Assembly (NCBI GenBank): GCA_937989795.1
Contig: CALKBB010000108.1
Span: 1 to 5,774 of the forward strand
Direction of reading: 5' to 3'
Length of the DNA: 5,774 bases
From: an uncultured Collinsella sp.
Lineage (GTDB): Bacteria > Actinomycetota > Coriobacteriia > Coriobacteriales > Coriobacteriaceae
Positions 1 through 5,386 of the stretch are shown one piece after another. Within the stretch, counting starts at the first letter, position 1. Each line of letters opens with the position of its first letter. The notes under the pieces are model-generated. The model was given only the letters and a program-made list of their open reading frames with translations. It did not search any database and was not told where the DNA came from. The translations under genes and the position numbers were made by a program.

Positions 1-409
1 CATGCATGCAGATGACCGCGGTCAGCTCCTGGGACTGGACGGAGGCCAGATCCTCGTCGCTGAGCATGCCCAGCAGGTCGGACATTTCCTTCTGCTCCAT
101 CTTGGGCTTGAGGTCAAGGAGCTTGATGGCGCGCTCGATGTTCGCCATGCGCTCGGCCTTGGCCTCCTCCTCCTTGGAAATAGCAAAGCGACGGCTACGC
201 AGCAGGCGGGCGGCCTTCTGCATCTTGTCCATCAGCTCTTCGTCATCGTAATCAACGGCGGCCTCGACAACCTCGGCCTCCTCCTCGTCGGAAACCTCGT
301 CAGCAGCCTCAACCTCGGCAGCTTCGGTCTCCACGGTCTCGACTGCCTCAACCTCGGCAGCCATGGTCTCGTTCTCGGTCTCGTTCATGATCTCTTCGTT
401 CTCGGACAT
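1..409 (-). CDS. Hypothetical protein with very acidic N-terminus, partial (3' end beyond left edge)
   Basis: Seen: an open frame from ATG at 409 running off the left edge, 136 codons visible. AAGGAG (419-414) lies 4 bases upstream of the ATG. Residues 1-60 are mostly Glu, Asp, Ala and Val, probably disordered, and include AAEVEA twice; the second copy reflects a 17-base direct repeat (306-322 and 345-361) offset by 39 bases, exactly 13 codons. From about residue 60 the protein becomes basic and helical (KMQKAARLLRSRRFAISKEEE), then has short helices containing IERAIKLLDLKPKMEQKEMSDLLGM in two overlapping parts (IERAIKLLDLKP, KMEQKEMSDLLGM). Inference: this region could be the first half of a MarR-like winged helix, but the visible part is not diagnostic. 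No signal peptide or membrane segment is seen. It lies downstream of the transporter on the same strand, 152 bases away, with its own leader. Function unknown; the coding call itself is secure. Confidence 0.8.
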   Translation of the reverse strand, partial: MSENEEIMNETENETMAAEVEAVETVETEAAEVEAADEVSDEEEAEVVEAAVDYDDEELMDKMQKAARLLRSRRFAISKEEEAKAERMANIERAIKLLDLKPKMEQKEMSDLLGMLSDEDLASVQSQELTAVICMH

Positions 410-423
410 GAGACTCCTTCTTG

Positions 424-477
424 GCCCTCTCGGGCATCATCGCCCCATTCGCGGGGCCCGTCGCGCACTCTTTGCGC
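424..477 (-). promoter_or_regulatory. Hairpin-rich 5' leader of the acidic-protein gene
   Basis: Read on the minus strand, three small inverted repeats follow one another just before the ribosome binding site: GCGCA/TGCGC (477-463, 5-base loop), GCCCC/GGGGC (457-442, 6-base loop) and GCCC-GAGA-GGGC (435-424, a GNRA-type tetraloop). None is followed by a T-run on either strand, so they do not look like intrinsic terminators. The 410-561 gap also holds TGTGCACA (552-559) just past the transporter stop. I see no convincing -35/-10 pair in this gap, so the gene may be read through from the transporter or use a poor-consensus promoter. A regulatory role is inference only. Confidence 0.3.
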
Positions 478-561
478 TTTAAACATTCATGCCTCTCGGC
501 AAAACGTCCATTAGTTTATGGTGTCGCCATCCAATCTAGCTGCAGAATCTATGTGCACACA

Positions 562-1977
562 TTAATGCGACATGTGCGACTCGCGACGAGCGTACACCAG
601 CGACGTCGCGAACCCGACCACGGCAATCACGGCCGCCACACGCACGGCAGCTGAAAATCCAATCGCTTGGGCAACGTCCGTTGCAACGCCGGCGGCGCCG
701 GCAGTCGCCGCAGAACTCGAGAGCAGGCCGATAAACAGCGACGGGCCAAACGATGCGGCAATCATGTTCCACGTGTTGAGCAATGCCGTTCCGTGAGGAT
801 GCTCAGCGGCAGGCAGTGTCTCCAAGCCGGCCGTCTGCGAGGGACTCAGCACCAAACCGACTCCGGCATACACCACAACGGTCAGCGCCACGACGACGCC
901 GATGTTCATGCTTGCCGCCGTCATCGAGATGGCAGTCTGCCCCACGGCAATCAGGGCAAAGCCGACCGGCAGCAGCGGCCATGCGCCACGGGCGTCCATC
1001 ACGCGTCCGCCCACAATCGAGGTCACGGCGTTGCAGGCAATCGCCGGCAAAATGAGCAGGCCCGCAACAAGTGCGGTCATGCCGTATGCGCCCTCAAAAT
1101 AGAGCGGCAACAAAACGCTCATCGAGAATGCCGTCATCATCGACACCACCACAAGCAGACACGCAGGCCAAAAACGGACGCTCACCATGGGACGCACGTT
1201 AAGCACCGGATGCTCGAGCTTGAGCTGACGGGCCGCAAACAGGCCGAGCAGCACAATAGCGGCGAAGAGCGTCACGATACCGGCAATCAGATTGGTCGAG
1301 AGCTCGCCTACGGAATACACGAATGCCGTAATGCCGGCGGCGAGCAAAACAACCGACAGAATATCAAGCGTGGTGTTCGAGCGCTCTCCAACATTCTGTA
1401 CAAGCTTAACGCCCGCCGCAGCGACCGCAATGCCGCCCACCAGCGGCACTACAAACACTGCCCTCCAGCCAAGCAACGTGCACATAAGACCGCTGATCAC
1501 GGGTCCAAACGCCGGCCCCAGCGTAATGCAGGCACCGCCCAGGCTCAGATACAAGCCGAGTTTCTCGCGCGGGGCGCAAGACAGCACCACGTTCATCATG
1601 AGCGGGAACAAGATGCCCGATCCCGCAGCCTGCAAAATACGGCTTGGCAGCAAAACGCTAAACGACGGAGCGACCAAACACAGGACTTCGCCGGCGACCA
1701 GGCATCCGCATGCGAAAAACAGCAGCTTGCGCGTCGAGAAACGACCGGACAGGAAGGCCATGATGGCCGTAAAGATCGATGTCACGATCATGTAGCCCGA
1801 AACAAGCCACTGCGCCGTGGTGGCACTCACCGAAAAGGCCGCCATAATGTCGTGCAACGCCACGTTAATGATGTTCTCGTTAAACGCGGCAACAAAGGCT
1901 GCAATATACATTACGACGAGAAGCGCCGCTGTGGCCGATGGCGTTACTTGAACTTGTTGCTGAGATTTGCTCCCCAT
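562..1977 (-). CDS. MFS transporter, DHA2 (EmrB/QacA-like) drug-efflux type
   Basis: A 471-residue polytopic membrane protein, within the usual DHA2 length and probably with 14 helices. By family it would be a proton-coupled exporter of drugs or small toxic molecules; the substrate cannot be read from sequence. Seen: helix 1 ends with FNENIINVAL (residues 32-41), matching family motif D1 but with Asn33 where many members have Asp. Motif A is SGRFSTRKL (77-85) between helices 2 and 3, motif B is SRILQAAGSG with Arg113, and antiporter motif C is TLGPAFGPV (152-160). The C-terminus is short and basic (ARRESHMSH). The ATG at 1977 was chosen because AGGAAGG (1990-1984) sits 6 bases upstream and the protein then begins with a short polar tail before helix 1. 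The frame stays open upstream to 2388, but that part lies antisense to the deformylase gene and is not transporter-like. It is transcribed divergently from the deformylase; no dedicated regulator is adjacent. Confidence 0.9.
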   Translation of the reverse strand: MGSKSQQQVQVTPSATAALLVVMYIAAFVAAFNENIINVALHDIMAAFSVSATTAQWLVSGYMIVTSIFTAIMAFLSGRFSTRKLLFFACGCLVAGEVLCLVAPSFSVLLPSRILQAAGSGILFPLMMNVVLSCAPREKLGLYLSLGGACITLGPAFGPVISGLMCTLLGWRAVFVVPLVGGIAVAAAGVKLVQNVGERSNTTLDILSVVLLAAGITAFVYSVGELSTNLIAGIVTLFAAIVLLGLFAARQLKLEHPVLNVRPMVSVRFWPACLLVVVSMMTAFSMSVLLPLYFEGAYGMTALVAGLLILPAIACNAVTSIVGGRVMDARGAWPLLPVGFALIAVGQTAISMTAASMNIGVVVALTVVVYAGVGLVLSPSQTAGLETLPAAEHPHGTALLNTWNMIAASFGPSLFIGLLSSSAATAGAAGVATDVAQAIGFSAAVRVAAVIAVVGFATSLVYARRESHMSH

Positions 1978-2052
1978 GCATTTCCTTCCTCTTGGAACGA
2001 CAGTCGCATCGCCCCAGAGGAACAGTCCAGGGCGAAAAATGAGCCCTAGACT
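1978..2052 (-). promoter_or_regulatory. Structured leader of the MFS gene with possible RBS sequestration
   Basis: Seen on the minus strand, two inverted repeats one base apart. Hairpin 1 pairs AGTCTAGGGC (2052-2043) with GCCCTGGACT (2033-2024): 10 pairs including one G-U, with a 9-base loop. Hairpin 2 pairs TTCCTCT (2022-2016) with AGAGGAA (1992-1986), a perfect 7-base match that overlaps the ribosome binding site AGGAAGG (1990-1984). The G-U pair makes hairpin 1 better in minus-strand RNA than in plus-strand RNA, so it fits a transporter leader. The only T-run is inside the loop of hairpin 1, so this is not an intrinsic terminator. Inference: translation of the exporter may be limited until hairpin 2 opens. 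No convincing leader peptide was found. Confidence 0.35.
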
Positions 2053-2104
2053 TACGCCAGACGCCGTACACGACGAGCCTGGCAACATGGTCCAACGTCG
2101 AAAG

Positions 2105-2144
2105 ATTGTAACGCGGACGCGCAGCTTTCCTTCCGCGCTATTAT
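2105..2144. promoter_or_regulatory. Divergent promoter region between MFS and deformylase genes (candidate -10 boxes)
   Basis: Seen: TATTAT at 2139-2144 on the plus strand is a plausible -10 about 38 bases before the deformylase start. TACAAT on the minus strand (2110-2105) is a plausible -10 for the transporter and would give a leader of roughly 120 bases containing both hairpins described for 1978-2052. Neither has a good -35 at 16-18 bases, so both are weak calls based on the -10 alone. Confidence 0.25.
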
Positions 2145-2182
2145 TAAAAGTCCACGAAAGCATGAGACATGAGGAGCCCGCC

Positions 2183-2593
2183 ATGATTAAGCCCATCATG
2201 AAATCCGAGTTCTTTTTGCGCCTGCCTTCCGAAGACGCGGGACCCGACGATGCCGCGACCGGGCAGGACCTCCTGGATACGCTCCACGAGCATGAGCATG
2301 AGTGCGTGGGGCTCGCCGCCAACATGATCGGCGTGCGCAAACGCATCATCTGCGTAAAGGACGGCAACAGGACGCTCCTGATGTACAACCCTCAAATTCT
2401 TGAGCAGGTCAATGCCTATCAGACAAGCGAAGGATGCCTCTCGCTAATCGGCGAGCGTCCCTGTACCCGCTATCGCCGCATTAAGGTTGAGTATTTGGAC
2501 GAGAACTTCGTCCACCGCATCAAAAACTTCTCGGGCTACACCGCCGAGATCATCCAACACGAAATCGACCACTGCCAAGGAATCGTTATTTAG
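2183..2593 (+). CDS. def: Peptide deformylase family protein, short AANMIG type
   Basis: A 136-residue cytoplasmic metalloenzyme of the family that removes the formyl group from the N-terminal methionine of new proteins. Seen: all three family motifs in order, GLAANMIG (43-50), EGCLS (83-87) and QHEIDHCQG (125-133). These supply metal ligands Cys85, His126 and His130 and catalytic Glu127. Motif 1 departs from the classic GLAAxQ: Met48 stands where E. coli has Gln50, which helps bind the formyl oxygen. From memory, many Firmicutes proteins of the same length share AANMIG and stop right after motif 3, so this looks like a subfamily trait rather than decay. The ATG at 2183 is preferred over the in-frame ATG at 2162 because GAGGAG (2171-2176) is 6 bases upstream and the protein then starts MIKPIMK as relatives do. 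It probably is not the only deformylase in the genome; activity on formyl-Met is unproven. Confidence 0.88.
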   Translation: MIKPIMKSEFFLRLPSEDAGPDDAATGQDLLDTLHEHEHECVGLAANMIGVRKRIICVKDGNRTLLMYNPQILEQVNAYQTSEGCLSLIGERPCTRYRRIKVEYLDENFVHRIKNFSGYTAEIIQHEIDHCQGIVI

Positions 2594-2607
2594 TTCCGAC
2601 GATTCAA

Positions 2608-2645
2608 GAAAGCTCCCCGCAGCCAAGCAACTGCAGGGAGCTTTC
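2608..2645. terminator. Hairpin terminator between convergent genes, probably bidirectional
   Basis: Seen: a perfect 10-base inverted repeat GAAAGCTCCC (2608-2617) / GGGAGCTTTC (2636-2645), then a 1x1 mismatch, then an inner GCAG/CTGC stem (2619-2622 with 2631-2634) and an 8-base loop. It starts 14 bases after the deformylase stop and ends 22 bases before the aminotransferase stop on the other strand. The T-rich arm end (CTTTC) is present in both directions but the T-tract is short, so termination may be incomplete. Position between two converging 3' ends supports the call for both genes. Confidence 0.75.
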
Positions 2646-2667
2646 GATTGTATGGAGCCTCTATCCC

Positions 2668-4188
2668 TTAGCTCTGGCGGTAGTGATCAAAGAAGTCGGC
2701 GAGGTCTTCGAGGGACTCTTTGAGTACTTCCATGCGCGGCAGGTACACGATGCGGAAGTGATCGGGCTCGGCCCAGTTAAAGCCGCCGCCGCGCGTGATC
2801 AGAATCTTCTTCTCGTGCAGCAGGTCGAGGGCAAACTGCTCGTCATCGGTGATGTTGAACTTCTTAACATCCATCTTGGGGAAGATGTAGAACGCCGCAC
2901 GCGGCTTAACCACCGAGATGCCGTCAATCTTGCTGAGTGCCTCATACACAAAGTTGCGCTGCTCGTAGACACGGCCGCCGGGACGGATGTAGTCGTTGAC
3001 CGACTGATGGCCGCCGAGCGCCGTCTGGACGATCGACTGGGCCGGCACGTTGGAGCACAGGCGCATGTTGGAGAGCATGTTGATGCCCATGATGAAGTCG
3101 CTCATGCAGCGCTGGTTGCCCGAAAGCACCATCCAGCCAATGCGATAGCCCGCGATCATGTGCGACTTGGAAAGGCCGCTAAAGGTGACACAGGGCAGAT
3201 CGGGGGCGAGCGAGGCAATCGAGACGTGCTCGTAGCCGTCCATGCACAGGCGGTCATAGATCTCGTCGGCAAAAATCATGAGCTGGTGCCTGCGCGCAAT
3301 CTCAACGATGCCCTCGAGCACCTCGCGCGGATAGACAGAACCCGTGGGGTTGTTGGGGTTGATGATGACGAGGGCTTTGGTCGCGCTCGTGATCTTGGAC
3401 TCCATATCCTGCAGATCGGGATACCAATCCGCCTGCTCATCGCACAGATAGTGCACGGGATGACCGCCGGCAAGGGTCGCGCACGCCGTCCACAGCGGGT
3501 AGTCGGGGCTGGGGATCAGGATCTCGTCACCGTTATCGAGCAGCGCGTTCATCGAAAGCTGAATGAGCTCGGACACGCCGTTGCCCGTGTAGATGTGCTC
3601 CATCTGAACGTTGGGCAGGCCCTTGATCTGCGAGTACTGCATAATCGCCTTGCGCGCAGAGAACAGACCGCGCGAGTTGGAATAGCCTTCGCAGTCGGGC
3701 AGCTGCTGGCGCATGTCCTTGATAACCTCGTCAGGCGTGCGGAAACCGAAGGGCGCCGGGTTGCCGATATTAAGCTTGAGGATGCGCTCGCCCTCGTCCT
3801 CCATACGGGCAGCCTCGTCGACGACGGGACCGCGCACGTCATACAGGACGTTATCAAGCTTGGTGGATTTAGAAAAAGTACGCATGATGGCGCTCCTTGG
3901 AATTTGAGCTGAGGGACTAGGTTCGGATTTGGCAACTTTACAGGACGGAGGGGTCTCACCTTGGTCGGCGTCACCGGCGAGCAGCCAGGTAGCATCGACC
4001 TCCAAAATGCGGGCGAGCAGCTCTGCCACATCGCGCCGCGGAATCGTCTTGCCGCTCACATATTGGCTCATCTGACTCTTGCCGAGTTTTTTGCCGAGCA
4101 TCTCCGATGCGCGGATTACGTCCGACTGGCGAACGTCGCGATCGGACATAGCCTGTCGCAGGCGATCGCTAAACGTCTCTTGGGCCAC
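2668..4188 (-). CDS. alaA: XRE helix-turn-helix / AlaA-type alanine aminotransferase fusion
   Basis: A 506-residue fusion. Residues about 5-75 form an XRE/Cro-type DNA-binding domain, with SQMSQYVSGKTIP (38-50) as the likely recognition helix region. Residues 76-101 are a polar, Pro/Ser-rich linker. Residues 102-506 are a fold-type I PLP aminotransferase closely resembling E. coli AlaA, which makes alanine from pyruvate and glutamate. Seen: VRGPV (118-122), NIGNPAPFGF (140-149), SPDYPLW (227-233), NPNNPTG (277-283), FADEIYD (306-312, Asp308 for the PLP nitrogen), SGLSK with Schiff-base Lys341, Arg349, and DHFRIVY with substrate-carboxylate Arg479. The catalytic set is complete. Start: GTG at 4188, with AAGGAGG (4200-4194) 5 bases upstream; the ATG at 4227 lacks such a site and lies in the promoter. 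From memory, bifidobacteria and other actinobacteria carry similar fusions. The DNA-binding part probably controls its own promoter through the GTTCAATT repeats. Confidence 0.92.
   Translation of the reverse strand: MAQETFSDRLRQAMSDRDVRQSDVIRASEMLGKKLGKSQMSQYVSGKTIPRRDVAELLARILEVDATWLLAGDADQGETPPSCKVAKSEPSPSAQIPRSAIMRTFSKSTKLDNVLYDVRGPVVDEAARMEDEGERILKLNIGNPAPFGFRTPDEVIKDMRQQLPDCEGYSNSRGLFSARKAIMQYSQIKGLPNVQMEHIYTGNGVSELIQLSMNALLDNGDEILIPSPDYPLWTACATLAGGHPVHYLCDEQADWYPDLQDMESKITSATKALVIINPNNPTGSVYPREVLEGIVEIARRHQLMIFADEIYDRLCMDGYEHVSIASLAPDLPCVTFSGLSKSHMIAGYRIGWMVLSGNQRCMSDFIMGINMLSNMRLCSNVPAQSIVQTALGGHQSVNDYIRPGGRVYEQRNFVYEALSKIDGISVVKPRAAFYIFPKMDVKKFNITDDEQFALDLLHEKKILITRGGGFNWAEPDHFRIVYLPRMEVLKESLEDLADFFDHYRQS
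3883..3898 (-). promoter_or_regulatory. Internal translation start inside the fusion gene (RBS plus ATG)
   Basis: Seen: AAGGAG (3898-3893), a 7-base spacer, then ATG (3885-3883), in frame with the fusion and exactly at the boundary of linker and enzyme. Starting here gives 405 residues beginning MRTFSKSTKLDN, which matches the start and length of free-standing E. coli AlaA. The site lies within codons for Pro-Arg-Ser, and the arginine is the AGG codon, uncommon in this gene where CGC/CGT dominate, as expected if the sequence is kept for ribosome binding. Inference: a second, DNA-binding-free enzyme is made from the same mRNA. Confidence 0.55.
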
Positions 4189-4209
4189 TAGAACCTCCTT
4201 GCTGGCAAA

Positions 4210-4291
4210 GTTCAATTTATAGAACACGAATTGAACCTGAGTTCAATTTAGGCAGCAGTATAGCGCGGCGCATTATCCGGAAGTTCAATTT
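4210..4291. repeat. Four GTTCAATT operator-like repeats upstream of the XRE-aminotransferase gene
   Basis: Seen: GTTCAATTT at 4210-4218, 4241-4249 and 4283-4291, and the inverted form AATTGAAC at 4229-4236. The second and third units form an 8+8 palindrome with a 4-base spacer (4229-4248), the arrangement expected of an XRE dimer site. The forward copies are 31 and 42 bases apart, close to 3 and 4 helical turns. They overlap the probable promoter of the gene. I noticed no further copies in the window. Inference: the operator of the fusion protein itself, cooperative and probably repressing. Confidence 0.6.
4216..4246 (-). promoter_or_regulatory. Probable promoter of the XRE-aminotransferase gene
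   Basis: Minus strand: -35 TTGAAC (4246-4241) and -10 TATAAA (4221-4216, 19-base spacer) or TCTATA (4223-4218, 17-base spacer). The -35 lies in one GTTCAATT unit and the -10 overlaps another, so a protein bound there would block the polymerase. Transcription would begin near 4209, leaving a leader of about 20 bases with the AAGGAGG ribosome site. Confidence 0.45.
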
Positions 4292-4338
4292 CATAAGAAA
4301 ATATACCGGACTCCGAGATTTGCCCAAAGCGGACAAAG

Positions 4339-4350
4339 ACGTGTACACGT
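4339..4350. repeat. 12-base perfect palindrome next to the LysR stop codon
   Basis: ACGTGTACACGT reads the same on both strands and directly abuts the stop codon of the LysR gene (4353-4351). The 97-base gap from here to 4254 also holds an AT-rich stretch (TATATTTT on the minus strand, 4304-4297) but no clear stem-loop with a T-run, so a terminator cannot be called. It may be a protein-binding site or chance. Confidence 0.35.
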
Positions 4351-5208
4351 TTAGAGATATTCAAGGAAACGAGCCGCCGCAAGCGAAACGTCGGCGGTGC
4401 GGTATATCGCGTTGATCTGCCGATGAGGATGTCCCTCGAGCGGGCGCACGGCAACATCGAACTGGCAGCGGCGCAAGATGAGCGCCGGAAGAATGCTCAC
4501 GCCCAGGCCGTCCTCGACCATAGCCATAATCGCATAATCATCCCAGGTCGACAGCTTAGAGCGCACCGCCAGGCCCGCGCGGCGAAACAGCGGCGTAATC
4601 TCGTCGTCGCTACCGCGTTCCAGCAGGATAAACTGCTCGTTGGCCAAATCGGCAAGGGAAACGACCTCCGCGGTGGCAAGCGAGGAGTCCGCTGGCACCA
4701 CGGCCATCAGCTCGTCTTGCACCAACGGCCGCGACGCCATGCCGGCGCCGCGTGGTTCGCGCGGAATAAAGCCCAGGTCGCAGCGGCCTTCCGCCACCCA
4801 TTGCTCAATCTCGGAGTAATCACCCATCAGCAGCTCGTAATCGATGTCCGGGTGATCGGCGCGAAAGTGCGCAATCACCGGCGGCAGCACGTGGGTCGCC
4901 ACACTCGAAAACGTACCGATGCAGATTTTGCCGCGCATGAGCCCGCGCATCTCATCCACCCGTCGCTGCAAGCGAGTGAATTCCTCGCAGAGTGCCTCGA
5001 CAGCCGGCATGACCTGCCGCCCGTCGGCAGAAAGAGCCACGCCCTCTCGACTGCGGTCGAGCACCTTGAAGCCCCAATCGGCCTCAAGATCGGCCACCAT
5101 ACGACTCACGCCCGACTGCGAATAGCTCAGGCGCTCGGCAGCACGCGTAAAGCTTCCGGCGCGCACCGTCTCCAGCAGCACCTGCATCTTTTGGATATTG
5201 GTCTCCAC
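4351..5208 (-). CDS. LysR-family transcriptional regulator
   Basis: A 285-residue LysR-type regulator of normal family length. Seen: N-terminal winged helix-turn-helix with GSFTRAAERLSYSQSGVSR (18-36), the LysR signature, then the linker helix (about 60-90, EEFTRLQRRVDEMRG). The effector domain begins at KICIGTFSSVATHVLP (94-109) and contains GRCDLGFIP (141-149) and a second-lobe signature DGLGVSILP (233-241). The effector is not predictable. Start: GTG at 5208 is preferred because AAGGGTGGGG (5225-5216) lies 7 bases upstream and the protein then begins ETNIQKMQ as relatives do; the ATG at 5229, adding 7 residues, has no ribosome site. The gene is divergent from the frame starting at 5327, whose first residues resemble a DMT/EamA transporter. 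LysR regulators commonly control such a neighbour and their own gene from the shared region. Confidence 0.9.
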   Translation of the reverse strand: METNIQKMQVLLETVRAGSFTRAAERLSYSQSGVSRMVADLEADWGFKVLDRSREGVALSADGRQVMPAVEALCEEFTRLQRRVDEMRGLMRGKICIGTFSSVATHVLPPVIAHFRADHPDIDYELLMGDYSEIEQWVAEGRCDLGFIPREPRGAGMASRPLVQDELMAVVPADSSLATAEVVSLADLANEQFILLERGSDDEITPLFRRAGLAVRSKLSTWDDYAIMAMVEDGLGVSILPALILRRCQFDVAVRPLEGHPHRQINAIYRTADVSLAAARFLEYL

Positions 5209-5253
5209 GGCACGTCCCCACCCTTGCATGAGTTTTTGTCATGTTTTCCATGC

Positions 5254-5259
5254 ATTATA
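5254..5259 (-). promoter_or_regulatory. -10 box of the LysR gene
   Basis: A perfect TATAAT on the minus strand (5259-5254), about 46 bases before the GTG start. No consensus -35 is present at 16-18 bases (sequences such as CTGGCT). The LysR-type palindrome is centred about 42 bases upstream of the expected transcription start, so bound LysR could act directly on this promoter. Confidence 0.5.
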
Positions 5260-5280
5260 TTCGCTTTTCTTCTAAAGCCA

Positions 5281-5297
5281 GTTCACCCATAGTGAAC
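5281..5297. promoter_or_regulatory. LysR-type binding palindrome in the divergent control region
   Basis: GTTCAC-CCATA-GTGAAC: perfect 6-base arms with a 5-base centre, containing a T-N11-A core (T5283 to A5295), the classic LysR-box format. It lies between the LysR gene and the divergent frame at 5327. The right-hand promoter is unclear: TATAGA (5307-5312) would place the RNA start downstream of the GAGGGG ribosome site, so I do not call it. Confidence 0.55.
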
Positions 5298-5326
5298 ATG
5301 CTCGGATATAGAGGGGATGTCAGCGT

Positions 5327-5386
5327 ATGAACAACGGACTGTTTACGTACTTAGCAGCATTGCTGTTGTTTGGCTCCAACGGCATC
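5327..5386 (+). pseudogene. N-terminal fragment resembling an EamA/DMT-type transporter
   Basis: Seen: ATG at 5327 with GAGGGG (5311-5316) 10 bases upstream, then MNNGLFTYLAALLLFGSNGI, a first membrane helix. From memory this LLFGSNGI-type start is typical of EamA/DMT drug/metabolite transporters and unlike any RpiB N-terminus. After about 20 codons the frame changes without a stop into RpiB. A transporter divergent from a LysR regulator makes sense as the original arrangement. Family assignment from so short a piece is tentative. Confidence 0.45.

Noticed and set aside
442..477. GC-rich hairpins after the MFS stop as its terminator
   Set aside because: No T-run follows either stem on the minus strand.
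667..2049. Long plus-strand open frame (460 codons) across the MFS gene
   Set aside because: Antisense to a clear transporter; Arg/His/Gln-rich without domains, an effect of GC-rich codon use on the opposite strand.
1978..2388. Upstream extension of the MFS frame (137 more codons)
   Set aside because: Overlaps the deformylase gene on the other strand, not transporter-like, and the ATG at 1977 has a good ribosome site.
2683..3912. Long plus-strand open frame (409 codons) across the aminotransferase
   Set aside because: Exactly antisense to a gene with full catalytic motifs; no ribosome site or recognisable domain.
4189..4227. ATG at 4227 as start of the fusion protein
   Set aside because: Lies within the likely -10/operator region with no ribosome site; GTG 4188 has AAGGAGG 5 bases upstream.
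4257..4262. TATACT on the minus strand as an upstream -10 for the aminotransferase gene
   Set aside because: Nearest -35-like TTGAAC (4288-4283) is 20 bases away, too far; kept only as a weak alternative to the 4216-4246 promoter.
5209..5229. ATG at 5229 as start of the LysR protein
   Set aside because: No ribosome site before it; GTG 5208 has a purine-rich site and gives the usual family N-terminus. Not fully excluded.
4423..5292. Plus-strand open frame (289 codons) across the LysR gene
   Set aside because: Antisense shadow, His/Arg-rich composition, no family resemblance.
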